A stretch of 33,954 nt of DNA from Rhizobiales bacterium CCH3-A5 (GTDB lineage Bacteria; Pseudomonadota; Alphaproteobacteria; Rhizobiales; Beijerinckiaceae): NCBI GenBank assembly GCA_001556025.1, contig LSIB01000194.1, positions 1-33,954 on the forward strand, given 5' to 3'. The notes beneath the pieces are model-generated. The model was not told where the DNA came from. It worked only from the letters and a program-made list of their open reading frames with translations, and made no database searches. A program made the translations under genes and the position numbers. Shown here piece after piece: positions 24,532 through 32,237 of the stretch (its first letter is position 1; the number at the start of each line of letters is the position of its first letter).

Positions 24532-24566
24532 AAGGTCATTATAATATACTGCTGAACACATGTCAG
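24532..24566. promoter_or_regulatory. Island motif copy 4: bidirectional promoter with near-leaderless starts
   Basis: On the minus strand GTATATTATAATGACCTT (24549-24532) matches the right half of the island motif. CTGACA (24566-24561), a 17-base spacer and TATAAT (24543-24538) form a strong promoter, and the A of the acyltransferase ATG lies seven bases past the -10 box, so the mRNA should be leaderless. The same ATTATAAT also gives TATAAT (24540-24545) on the plus strand, 15 bases before the ATG at 24560. Only 28 bases separate the two starts. Confidence 0.65.
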
Positions 24567-25165
24567 GCCGTTGTTCGACCCTTTCCGTGATGGTCGCCGG
24601 GCTCGCTTGCGGAGCGCCGGGGGAGGCGCTCGCGCAAACCGCGGCCCAGTTCGACTGGCGCGACATCACCTATGCGGATCTCCGCTTGCCCAACGCGGTC
24701 GCACGATCTTATGCAGAGATCTGGGCCGACAGACTAAGCGCCAACAATGCGCATTATGCGCGCACCGGCGACACACGGTTCGCCGCAGGCAATGCGCCAG
24801 CCGTCGCCTCCGCCTTCGTGGTCCGGTCGCCGACCAGGGTCGTCGTCCTCTCGGTCTTCAACGCCGTCAGCGCCTGCAAGACCGTCCGGCATGATGAACG
24901 CCACAAGGTCACCGTGAAAAGCTGCCCGATGCGCCTGGTGATCTACGATCAAAGCCAAAGCGGGGGCGCTGGCAGCGTGCTCGATGCTGGCGAAGGTTGC
25001 TTCCTGGAATTCGGGGACCCGCACCGCGCCTTCACCTCGGACCGGGAGGCCGGCTCCTATGCCGCCTACGACATACCCACCCGCACCATACGCACCGGGC
25101 TCGTGATCGGCGGCCAGGCCGTTGCCGGTTGCGATCTCGCCATTCCCATTCCGCGCGGCAGCTGA
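24560..25165 (+). CDS. Exported protein of unknown function
   Basis: A 201-aa protein with a signal peptide (LSVMVAGLACGAPGEALAQ, cleavage near 26). The mature part has pairs of cysteines (SACKTV, VKSCPMRL, EGCFLEF, AGCDLAIP) and a pattern of strands. Not recognised. It is divergent from the acyltransferase and shares its promoter site. Transcription probably starts only about eight bases before the ATG. It opens the plus-strand run of exported proteins in the island. Confidence 0.7.
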   Translation: MSGRCSTLSVMVAGLACGAPGEALAQTAAQFDWRDITYADLRLPNAVARSYAEIWADRLSANNAHYARTGDTRFAAGNAPAVASAFVVRSPTRVVVLSVFNAVSACKTVRHDERHKVTVKSCPMRLVIYDQSQSGGAGSVLDAGEGCFLEFGDPHRAFTSDREAGSYAAYDIPTRTIRTGLVIGGQAVAGCDLAIPIPRGS

Positions 25166-25402
25166 CGCGCCAAGACCATTCCGGGAGGCAAGACCATGTT
25201 GGGAGAACTCATGATCTGGCATTCAACCGATCGCTCATCTCGTCTGGTTCGGCAGTCCTTGTCCGTTGAGCTGGCAGCATGCCGCAGGAGCCGGCCCCCG
25301 GTACAAGGCTTCCCTTTCGGCGCGCCTGACGGCGCGGCCTTGACCGCGTTCCGCCCTCCCGCGGCGGACGCTGCCCGGCCCCTCAACGGAAGGAGAACCG
25401 CC

Positions 25403-25750
25403 ATGTGCCTCATCACCCTCGCCACCTGCGCGCTGCTCGCCGCTGCGCCACTTCCGGCCGCCGCCCAGGCGCTCGATCTCGAGCGCGGCGACTATGTGGT
25501 GAAGGAGTATCCCTGCACCGAAGCGCCTTCGCCCGCGATCCTCAGCTTCGACGGTCGCCAGTTCGGCAATAAGGGGGTGCAGTGCACGCTTCAGGACGCT
25601 GGCCGATCCGGCGACAGCTACGCCGTCACCTGCATGGAGGGCGGTGTCGCAAGCACCCGCGAAACCCAAAGATGGACTTATCGGCGGATCGACCGGCGCT
25701 CCTTCTCCGTCAATGGCGCGGTCTTCCGCTTCTGCCCGGTGCAGCGATGA
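25403..25750 (+). CDS. Small exported protein of unknown function
   Basis: A 115-aa protein with a signal peptide (MCLITLATCALLAAAPLPAAAQ) and a small mature domain of about 93 residues with four cysteines (EYPCTE, VQCTL, VTCMEG, FRFCPV), probably disulfide-bonded. Not recognised. GGAGA stands before the ATG at 25403; the frame open from 25196 covers a leader without family-like sequence. Its stop overlaps the start of the transglycosylase (ATGA), so the two are coupled and the protein may work with it at the cell wall. Confidence 0.75.
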   Translation: MCLITLATCALLAAAPLPAAAQALDLERGDYVVKEYPCTEAPSPAILSFDGRQFGNKGVQCTLQDAGRSGDSYAVTCMEGGVASTRETQRWTYRRIDRRSFSVNGAVFRFCPVQR

Positions 25751-26436
25751 GACGCCGTGTCGTAGTGTTCACCGCTGCGGCGCTGGGCTGTTTCGCGGCG
25801 GTTCCGGCAAGCGCCAATGGTTACACGCGAGATGCGCAATCCTGTGACCTCAACCAGCGCACGCGTCTGACCGATCTCTGCCCCAATAATTTCGGGCTGC
25901 CGACTTACGGCTCAACCCAGGATATCATGGCGCGCAATCCCAACATCGCCGGCATGATCGTCGATTCTGCCAACCGCTACGGAGTTGATCCGCGCTTGGC
26001 GCTTGCGGTTTCGGCTCATGAAGGCGCGATGTCAGCCTGCGCCGGGTCCCCCACCGGAGTTCAAGGCCCGATGCAGCTGACGCAAGCGACGGGGCGCGGC
26101 TATGGCATGGACCGGGGTGTCCTCCCCGACAACATTAATGGTGGGATGCTGACCTTGCGCGACGCCATCCGCGGCTGCGGCGGCGACCAGAACATCCGCT
26201 GTCTCGCCGACCGCTACAACGGCAGCACCGAGGGCCAGCGACAGAATTGGACCAACGACGTGACGCGCCGTCTGGCTTCCCTTAATCAGGCTGGTCAGCC
26301 AACGCCGACCGGCTGCGACGGTCAGGCCCAGTGCATCATGGGACCGGGGGATTTTCCGGGCGGGCGCACGCCGGTGGCCTCGACGCCCCCTGCCCCGGCG
26401 CCGACAGATGTCATGGTGGGCGTCGGTCAGGTCTAA
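25747..26436 (+). CDS. VirB1-like lytic transglycosylase
   Basis: A 229-aa protein with a signal peptide (MRRRVVVFTAAALGCFAAVPASA) and an SLT-type domain at about 65-190. The catalytic glutamate is E92 in AVSAHEGAMS, followed by GVQGPMQL (104-111), the usual second motif, and the LADRYNGST end. It cleaves peptidoglycan glycan strands and in conjugative elements opens the wall for the type IV secretion channel. The C-terminus is a proline-rich tail. It is coupled by ATGA overlap to the small exported protein before it. No other secretion-channel gene is in the window. Confidence 0.85.
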   Translation: MRRRVVVFTAAALGCFAAVPASANGYTRDAQSCDLNQRTRLTDLCPNNFGLPTYGSTQDIMARNPNIAGMIVDSANRYGVDPRLALAVSAHEGAMSACAGSPTGVQGPMQLTQATGRGYGMDRGVLPDNINGGMLTLRDAIRGCGGDQNIRCLADRYNGSTEGQRQNWTNDVTRRLASLNQAGQPTPTGCDGQAQCIMGPGDFPGGRTPVASTPPAPAPTDVMVGVGQV

Positions 26437-26495
26437 CGGTAAGCCAACGACGCAGCGACTGGATGGGCGAACGTCGCGTGATGAGGGTTTGGACA

Positions 26496-26948
26496 ATGGT
26501 GACGGCGGGAGATGTCTGGCCATGGATCGGGACGGTCGTTGCCGGGGTCGCGCTGGTTGCGGTCGCTGCCATCGCCTGGCTCGCGCTGCTTCGCTGGCTG
26601 ATCGTCATCGTTCCAGCGATTGTTCTGGTCGGCTTCGCCTTCGCGCCGGAGCTGCAGTTGAGGTTCACGATGACATTGTTGGGGATGCTGGCGCTGCTCT
26701 ATCTGCCGCCGCTGCTTATGGCATGGGTTTGGCGTCAGGTCACAGGCCTGCGCCCGGGAGCCTTCGCCAAAGCCGCTCCGCCTTCAGCGATGGAACTGGC
26801 CCATCAGACTGTTGCCGACGAAGAGGCCCGCGACAGGGCGGACCGGCAAGGCAAGGCCGCCAGCGAGGCGCGCGAGCGGGATGATTGCGATGGTCAAGCG
26901 CGCGATCTGGAAAGGCAGGGCGCGTTCAGCCTCTGGAGCCGCCGATAG
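26496..26948 (+). CDS. Membrane protein with charged cytoplasmic tail
   Basis: A protein of 150 residues with three hydrophobic segments (WIGTVVAGVALVAVAAIAWL, WLIVIVPAIVLVGFAFA, FTMTLLGMLALLYLPPLLMAW) and a charged helical tail rich in Glu, Arg and Asp (VADEEARDRADRQGKAASEA). Not recognised. The ATG at 26496 is preferred because GAGGG stands eight bases before it; ATGs at 26463 and 26481 are in frame but have no ribosome binding site. It follows the transglycosylase on the same strand and could be an accessory of the same function. Confidence 0.6.
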   Translation: MVTAGDVWPWIGTVVAGVALVAVAAIAWLALLRWLIVIVPAIVLVGFAFAPELQLRFTMTLLGMLALLYLPPLLMAWVWRQVTGLRPGAFAKAAPPSAMELAHQTVADEEARDRADRQGKAASEARERDDCDGQARDLERQGAFSLWSRR

Positions 26949-26990
26949 AAGGTCGGCCGATGGCATGCGGTATAGCTTGGCCGCGCCTAT

Positions 26991-27356
26991 TCAGGCGCCG
27001 CTCTTCTCCAGCATCTTCGCCAATGTCTTCCGGGTGCGCTTCTCGCCTTTGGAGAAAGACGCCAGCTGCTCGGCATCGATCCCGACCTTCTCCAGGTCCT
27101 TCTGCACGCTCTCCGGATCGAGCCCCAGCAATTCGATGAAGCTCATCTTCTGGCTGTCGGCGATACGCTGCAGCAGGCTGATCGTCGGGTTGCCCTCGCC
27201 GCGCATCAGCTTCCACAATGTGCCCTTCGAGATCCCCGAGCTTTGCAGGAAGGCCTCAAAGGTGTCGTGGCGTTTCGAGATCTGATGCAGCCGGATCATG
27301 ATCCACAGATGCACAAAGCGCTCCCCGTCCCGGCCGAGGAGTTCCGTCATGTTCAT
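26991..27356 (-). CDS. XRE-type helix-turn-helix regulator
   Basis: A 121-aa protein. After an N-terminal helix (MNMTELLGRDGERFVHLW) an XRE-type helix-turn-helix is visible at about 35-75 (FEAFLQSSGISKGTLWKLMR, then GEGNPTISLLQRIADSQKMS). The C-terminal 45 residues are charged and helical. It is divergent from the exported-protein gene at 27639 and next to island motif copy 5, so it is a good candidate for the protein that binds the motif. The start at 27356 or 27350 is uncertain, as no ribosome binding site is clear. Confidence 0.8.
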   Translation of the reverse strand: MNMTELLGRDGERFVHLWIMIRLHQISKRHDTFEAFLQSSGISKGTLWKLMRGEGNPTISLLQRIADSQKMSFIELLGLDPESVQKDLEKVGIDAEQLASFSKGEKRTRKTLAKMLEKSGA

Positions 27357-27553
27357 GTTCTTGAGCCCAAATCGCGCGTTGCCCCACACGCATAATGTCC
27401 GAATCTCTCCCAAGAGTCGATGGAATTCGCGGGGCCGGCATCTTCGGGTTCTGTCGCTAAGTGATTGAAAAACAATATGTCGACCTTTGCATCTGCGCCA
27501 GTTCCCACAACTTGAGGCGGCATCGCACAACTCTGTGGCTGTTCAACGGCACA

Positions 27554-27590
27554 TTGACCATTGATGATTCCAGTCATTATAATGACCGAT
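27554..27590 (+). promoter_or_regulatory. Island motif copy 5 with a full promoter
   Basis: TTGACC (27554-27559), 18 bases, TATAAT (27578-27583) is a complete sigma-70-type promoter toward the gene at 27639. The -10 box sits in GTCATTATAATGAC (27573-27586), a perfect 14-base palindrome, followed by CGAT as in copies 1 and 2. This is the most symmetrical copy of the motif. Confidence 0.72.
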
Positions 27591-27638
27591 ACAACGCCTG
27601 CGATGAGGTCCGCGCAGGCGGTTTTGGTGGAGGTGAGC

Positions 27639-28244
27639 GTGCACAGGTTCATCCGTTCTCTGACCTTCAGCGCATTTCTTGCTGTCAGCGCGGGGGCTTC
27701 TGCAAAAGCTCAGGACGCGGAGTTCGGCTGCAAGGTGCTGCTCTGCGCGGCTGCGACCAACCCGTCCTGGCCGTCCATCCCGTATTGCGTCCCGGTTATG
27801 AACCAGCTTTATGCCATGATGCGGAGCCTGCGCTTCCGCTGGCCGGTCTGCACCGCGGCGGGCACCGGCGCGCCAGGCTACGAGCCGTACCAGCCCTGCC
27901 CGACCGGTTGGCAAGAAACCGGACACAACACGCAGGCCGGCAGCATTGCGCACGGTGGCGGTGACACTGGCGTCAGCAGCTCAATGCGCGCTGGCGGCAA
28001 CGATCTGTGCGCGCGACGGCTCCCGCAGCAACCATCTGGTCAATCATCAGAACGTGCGCTTCAGGCAAGCATGCCGGGCGGGCAGATCCAGTGTCCGGCG
28101 AGTGATGGCGACAATGATGGCGGGATCGGCTCGGGCCAGATGTGCATCGAGTTCATGCCGCGCCCGCGCAACGAGAGGCCGTATTATTTCGATGTGCGCG
28201 GCGCGGACGGTAGCCAATCCCGCGTGTGGTTCAATGTTCGCTGA
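27639..28244 (+). CDS. Exported cysteine-rich protein of conjugative-element type
   Basis: A 201-aa protein with a signal peptide (FIRSLTFSAFLAVSAGASAKAQ). The mature part starts DAEFGCKVLLCAAATNPSWP and has further cysteines (IPYCVPV, WPVCTAA, PYQPCPTGW, NDLCARR, IQCPAS, QMCIEF). Proteins of this layout occur beside transfer genes on alphaproteobacterial plasmids; the function is unknown to me. The GTG at 27639 is chosen because GGAGG stands four to five bases before it and the signal peptide begins there. Island motif copy 5 is its promoter. Confidence 0.75.
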   Translation: MHRFIRSLTFSAFLAVSAGASAKAQDAEFGCKVLLCAAATNPSWPSIPYCVPVMNQLYAMMRSLRFRWPVCTAAGTGAPGYEPYQPCPTGWQETGHNTQAGSIAHGGGDTGVSSSMRAGGNDLCARRLPQQPSGQSSERALQASMPGGQIQCPASDGDNDGGIGSGQMCIEFMPRPRNERPYYFDVRGADGSQSRVWFNVR

Positions 28245-28290
28245 GAACCGAACCATGGACTGATGAGACCCATTGGGGTTCACCTCCCGC

Positions 28291-28524
28291 TCAGGACGTC
28301 GTTTGATCTTTCTCCATCCCGGCTGTCAGCAATGCGACCGGGTCAATCTTCAGAGCCTTCGCAAGCTTCTCGAGCATATCGACCGTGGGTGAACGCTCCC
28401 CGCGTTCGATCATGCCGGTGTAGTTGCGATTGATGCCGGCAAGTTCGGACAGCTCTTCCTGCGTGTAGCCACGTTCCAGCCGCAGCCTCCTGACGTTCCT
28501 CGCGACTGTCTGTTTGAGCCCCAT
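28291..28524 (-). CDS. Small XRE-family repressor
   Basis: A 77-aa protein made of one XRE helix-turn-helix: VARNVRRLRLERGYTQEELS, then ELAGINRNYTGMIERGERSP, then TVDMLEKLAKALKIDPVALL. The size and form are those of restriction-modification controller proteins and small plasmid or phage repressors. Its promoter contains a TGCAA palindrome in the spacer, so it probably represses itself. No restriction gene is next to it. It is divergent from the broken XRE gene at 28691. Confidence 0.88.
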   Translation of the reverse strand: MGLKQTVARNVRRLRLERGYTQEELSELAGINRNYTGMIERGERSPTVDMLEKLAKALKIDPVALLTAGMEKDQTTS

Positions 28525-28575
28525 CCCATGACAGACAGCCCAAACGGATCATTGATCGACCTACGATAGTAGGTA

Positions 28576-28597
28576 TTTGCAATTGCAAAGTGCAAAA
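28576..28597 (-). promoter_or_regulatory. Autoregulatory operator/promoter of the small XRE gene
   Basis: The perfect 14-base palindrome TTTGCAATTGCAAA (28576-28589) is followed by a third TGCAAA half-site (28591-28596). On the minus strand TTGCAC, 18 bases and TACTAT form a promoter with the palindrome in the spacer, so a bound dimer would block it. Confidence 0.6.
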
Positions 28598-28690
28598 TGA
28601 TGCGCGTCCATAGTGCGCCGTCCTAATACTGCCATGTTTCAGCAACGTCTTTGCCCTGTCGTATGTTCGACCGCATGTACCCCGGAGCCG

Positions 28691-29248
28691 ATGGTGTCCG
28701 ATGAAGGTTCAAGCAACAAGACTACGCATTGCCAAGATGACATCGACGACCTCGCCTACTCATACGTGCTGTCCCACGGCTATGAGGGTGCGCTCGCGAT
28801 GTTTGAAGAGCTCCTGGCACACCGCGCTCGAGATGATGTCGGGCCCGATGATGTCGTGGCAACTCTTTGCAGGCGCATCCTCGATGCGATCAATGACGAG
28901 GTCGCCACCATTTCGCGGATTCTGGACAGGATGATCCTGACTCCGCACAACGGAGCGCATCATCCCATGGCGGCCGTCGCAATTCCGGGGCCGAATCCGA
29001 TCGATCGCCATATCGGTGACCGTTTGCGGCAGCGGCGGTCCGAGCTTGGGTTGCCCCTCACCGGACTGGCCGCGGATCTGGCGCTGACGCCGGACGCGTT
29101 GGCGTCGATCGAAACGGGAGCCTAACGCCTTGATGCCGTTATGCTCAAGCGCGCCGTCAAGCGCCTGGATGTCCCTGCTGCCTACTTCTTTCAGACTGGC
29201 CAGCCCGATGAGGATGTCGGCGGTGCGGCGCAATCGCTGACGCGCTGA
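28691..29248 (+). pseudogene. XRE-type regulator interrupted by an in-frame stop codon
   Basis: The frame gives an acidic N-terminal region (DDIDDLAYSYVLSHGYEGAL, MFEELLAHRARDDVGPDDVV) and then an XRE helix-turn-helix (HIGDRLRQRRSELGLPLTGL, AADLALTPDALASIETGA) that stops at TAA, 29123-29125. The same frame continues without shift for 40 residues (RLDAVMLKRAVKRLDVPAAY, FFQTGQPDE) to TGA at 29246-29248, and these are exactly the usual last helices of the family. One base change, for example CAA to TAA, explains it. The shortened 144-residue product may be non-functional or an altered regulator. The start at 28691 follows GGAG closely; 28634 and 28613 are alternatives. Confidence 0.7.
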
Positions 29249-29695
29249 TCGGGTTCAGCCAGCCGTCCGGGGCGGCGCTCGGTCCCGGCCACGCCTACGC
29301 CGCCGCGATGCTTGGCCTCCTGCGGGCGCCGTTCTCACCCCGTCCGGCTGATCGCCACTGGCCACCGCCGGCGGGCCAGGGGCTTCATGTTCGCTTCATT
29401 TGTTCACGCGCGCCAGGACTGGCGCAGGCGGAAGAGGGAGGTGTTCCCCTCCCCCTTCCCGCAAGCACGCCGAGGGGTGTCCCCAGTCTTCCGCCGCTGA
29501 AGCGCCGTGCAGACCGCCGCCGATCCCGCGCAAGATTGCTTGGGAATCGTCGTCGCCTTGCGGTGGGTGATCCCCCTCCCCTCGCCGCGCTTGCCCCATC
29601 CCCCTCCCCGGTTCGCCACCTGGCAGGGGTCAGGGCGGCCCCTGACCCCTGCGGGTCATTGGGGTGGACAGCCCTCGCAAGCAATGGAGAGAAAG
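29249..29695 (+). other. GC-rich leader before the ParB-like gene, with a strong hairpin
   Basis: 447 bases without a supported gene; frames here are proline/arginine-rich composition effects. It contains a perfect 12-bp stem with 4-base loop at 29624-29651 (CAGGGGTCAGGG and its complement), 44 bases before the ParB-like start. No T-run follows, so it is not a standard terminator. It could control translation or be part of a partition or replication site. The string CCCCTCCCCGGTTCGCC is shared in form with the ardC leader. Confidence 0.5.
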
Positions 29696-31801
29696 ATGAC
29701 CACCACCACCAACCAGACGACCGATCAATCTCGCAACCAGACGGTTGAACTGTCGAGGTTGACCGCCAGCAAGGACAATGTGCGCCGCGTCGAGAGCGAG
29801 GCGGGCCTGACCGAGCTTGTCGCCTCGATCCGCGCCCATGGCCTGTTGCAGAACCTCACCGTGCGCCCGAACGACAAGGGCAAGTATGAGGTCGTGGCGG
29901 GCGCACGGCGCTTGGCAGCGCTTCGCAGCCTCGCCAACGAGAAGGGGACCGGCTGGACCAAGAAATCCCCGATCCCGGTCCTGATCCTCGACCAGCACAA
30001 CGACACGGAAATCTCCCTCGCGGAGAATACCGTGCGGCAGAATATGCATGTCGCCGATCAGGTCGAGGCCTTCCGCAAGCTGATCGAGGATGACGGCATG
30101 ACGCCCGAGCAGGTGGCCGACCGCTTCGGCATCAGCACCATGACCGTGCGCCGCCGGATCAAGCTCGCCAAGGTCAGCCCGCGCATCATGGATGAGTTCC
30201 GGGTCGGCCATGTGACCTTGGGCCAGATGGAGGCGCTCGCCATCGCCGACGATCATGGCGAGCAGGAGAGCGCCTTTTTCGACCTGCCCGACTGGAATCG
30301 CGACGAGCGACACATCCGCTCGCGCCTTACGCAGGAGAAGATCAGGGCCGACAACCGCTTGGTCCGCTTCGTCGGCGTGGAGGCCTATGTGGAGGCTGGC
30401 GGTGCGATCACCCGCGACCTGTTCAGCGCGGAGGCCGATCTCTACCTCGATGACAAGCCCTTGGTGATGACGCTCGCCTTGGCAAGACTGGAGGATGAGG
30501 CGCAGGCGATCAAGTCCGCAGAAGGCTGGAAATGGGCGGAGTTCTATCTCAGCGACAGCGACGCCCGCGAACGCCTTCCCGTGATCGCTTCGCACAAGCG
30601 CGAGCACACGGACGAGGAGAGCGCCGAGGTTGCGGCCTTGTCCGCCTACTTCGAGGAGAACGAGGGAGCCTATGATGCCGGGCAGATGACCGAGGAGGAA
30701 GCTGCCGAGTACGAGGCAAAGCTGGCGCGGCTCGACGCCATCGACGCGGACTGCATGGGCTACGACCCCGAGGAGAAGGCGCTCGCGGGCATCCGGCTCT
30801 CCATCGACCATGACGGCAAGATCGCGGTGCGCAGCGGTCTTCTCAAGCCCGCCGAGCAGAACGAACTGGCGCAGCGTCGGCGCGAACGGGAACGGGCCGA
30901 GCGCGAGGCCGAGGCGGAAGCGCGGGGCGAAGCCTATGCGCCGCCGGAGCCGAACAACGATCCGCTGCCGCCATGGGAAGAGCCGGAGCCTGCCGAGGGC
31001 TACAGCCAAGCCTTGTCGCTGGACCTGACCCATCTGCGCACGGCGGCGCTCGCCTATGAAGTCAGCCAGCGGCCCGACGTGGCCTTGGCGTTGATCGTCC
31101 ATGCGCTGGCTGGCCGGTGCCTCTATGCCAACCGCTTCGGCCATCATGACGCTGACAGCCTGATCCGCATCAACCTGGTCAAGCAGGGCCATGCCAGCGC
31201 CAAGATCGATCCTGACAACGCCGCCGCCTTCACGGCGCTGTCGGAAGCGCAGGAGAAGGTGCAGGGCAAGCTGCCAGCGGATCGAGCCGAGCTTCTGGCT
31301 TGGTGCCTCGCGGCGTCACGCAAGACCTTGCTGGACGTGCTGGCAATTTGCGTGGCCGATCAGCTGGACGCGGTTCGCTTCGACAGCAAGCCTAACCATC
31401 CCGCCGACCGGATCGCGGAGGCCGTGTCGCTCGACATGGCGGCATGGTTCATCCCAAGCGAAACCTTCCTGAAACGCATCACCAAGAAGATGATGGCGAG
31501 CGCCGTCACCGAGGCCGGATGCGCACCGGAGATCGCCACCGCAATCCTCGGGTTGCCAAAAGCCGAGGCGGTCCAGACGGCGCAGGACGCGTTGCAGGGC
31601 AAGGGTTGGTTGCCTCCAGCGCTGCGCATCCAGAAAGCTACCGTTGCTGCGACCAGCGAAGCGGCGTCGGCAGAAGTGACGTCCGAAGGCGGTGAGACGG
31701 CGAGCGACAATGCAGAAATAGGCGATACCGACCCTCCGCAGGCTCCCGATGGTGAAGGCGGCCAGACTGGCAGCCGCGAGGAGCTGATCGCCGCCGAGTG
31801 A
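29696..31801 (+). CDS. Large ParB/RepB/Spo0J-family protein
   Basis: A 701-aa ParB-type protein, more than twice the length of a chromosomal ParB. The N-terminal ParB/Srx domain (about 15-120) has VRPNDKGKYEVVAGARRLAA (GARR in place of the common GERR) and the box SLAENTVRQNM at 107-117. A KorB/ParB-like helix-turn-helix follows at about 134-160 (MTPEQVADRFGISTMTVRRR). The rest is helical and acidic with a Glu/Arg-rich stretch near 400-430. Such long forms are common on alphaproteobacterial plasmids and islands; a nuclease or gene-regulating role is as likely as partition, and no ParA gene is present. GGAGA precedes the ATG at 29696. Confidence 0.88.
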   Translation: MTTTTNQTTDQSRNQTVELSRLTASKDNVRRVESEAGLTELVASIRAHGLLQNLTVRPNDKGKYEVVAGARRLAALRSLANEKGTGWTKKSPIPVLILDQHNDTEISLAENTVRQNMHVADQVEAFRKLIEDDGMTPEQVADRFGISTMTVRRRIKLAKVSPRIMDEFRVGHVTLGQMEALAIADDHGEQESAFFDLPDWNRDERHIRSRLTQEKIRADNRLVRFVGVEAYVEAGGAITRDLFSAEADLYLDDKPLVMTLALARLEDEAQAIKSAEGWKWAEFYLSDSDARERLPVIASHKREHTDEESAEVAALSAYFEENEGAYDAGQMTEEEAAEYEAKLARLDAIDADCMGYDPEEKALAGIRLSIDHDGKIAVRSGLLKPAEQNELAQRRRERERAEREAEAEARGEAYAPPEPNNDPLPPWEEPEPAEGYSQALSLDLTHLRTAALAYEVSQRPDVALALIVHALAGRCLYANRFGHHDADSLIRINLVKQGHASAKIDPDNAAAFTALSEAQEKVQGKLPADRAELLAWCLAASRKTLLDVLAICVADQLDAVRFDSKPNHPADRIAEAVSLDMAAWFIPSETFLKRITKKMMASAVTEAGCAPEIATAILGLPKAEAVQTAQDALQGKGWLPPALRIQKATVAATSEAASAEVTSEGGETASDNAEIGDTDPPQAPDGEGGQTGSREELIAAE

Positions 31802-31822
31802 GCGTCCGAGCACAACCAACGG

Positions 31823-31861
31823 AAGGCCGGGCCGGAACCTGAGGGTTTCGCGCCCGGCCTT
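31823..31861 (+). terminator. Hairpin terminator after the ParB-like gene
   Basis: AAGGCCGGGC (31823-31832) and GCCCGGCCTT (31852-31861) form a perfect 10-bp stem with a 19-base loop, 21 bases after the stop codon. TTCACTTT follows. The loop is long and the T-run is broken, so the call is moderate. Confidence 0.5.
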
Positions 31862-32070
31862 TCACTTTGGGTTTCCAGCGCGCCTTCTCCCGCTCGGCGA
31901 GCGGCGCATCGCCCGCAAGTAGCTGCGTCAGTTGCGCGTCGAGCTTCGCATCCGGAACGAGCTTCGTCGTATCGGGATTGAGCAGCGCCACTTCGTGGAA
32001 ATCGAGACCTGCGCAGCGACGATCGAGCCGGATGGGTTCGAGTTGACCTTTTGACGCCGAGCGAGAATGA

Positions 32071-32181
32071 GTTCACGAAACTCCCTGTCGCTCCCAACGC
32101 GCCGCGAAGGCCCTCGCCGGCATCGAGCCGTACGCGGGGCTGGCCGACTGGCCGCGTCTCGAATTTGACCGAAGCTGGTAG
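32071..32181 (+). pseudogene. Possible C-terminal remnant of a lost gene
   Basis: 36 codons ending in TAG at 32179-32181. The last 28 residues (RAAKALAGIEPYAGLADWPR, then LEFDRSW) look like a real protein end, but a stop codon stands just upstream and no start exists. It is probably the tail of a gene removed when the right end of the island was formed. Not recognised. Confidence 0.35.
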
Positions 32182-32237
32182 TGGCGAGTGAGAGCGTGAG
32201 CGCCCGGTCTCGATCATTCTTGCGTCTTCAGTATCCC

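Noticed and set aside
29630..31192. 520-aa open frame on the minus strand opposite the ParB-like gene
   Set aside because: It is the antisense shadow of a GC-rich coding region; composition is biased and the plus-strand protein has clear family motifs.
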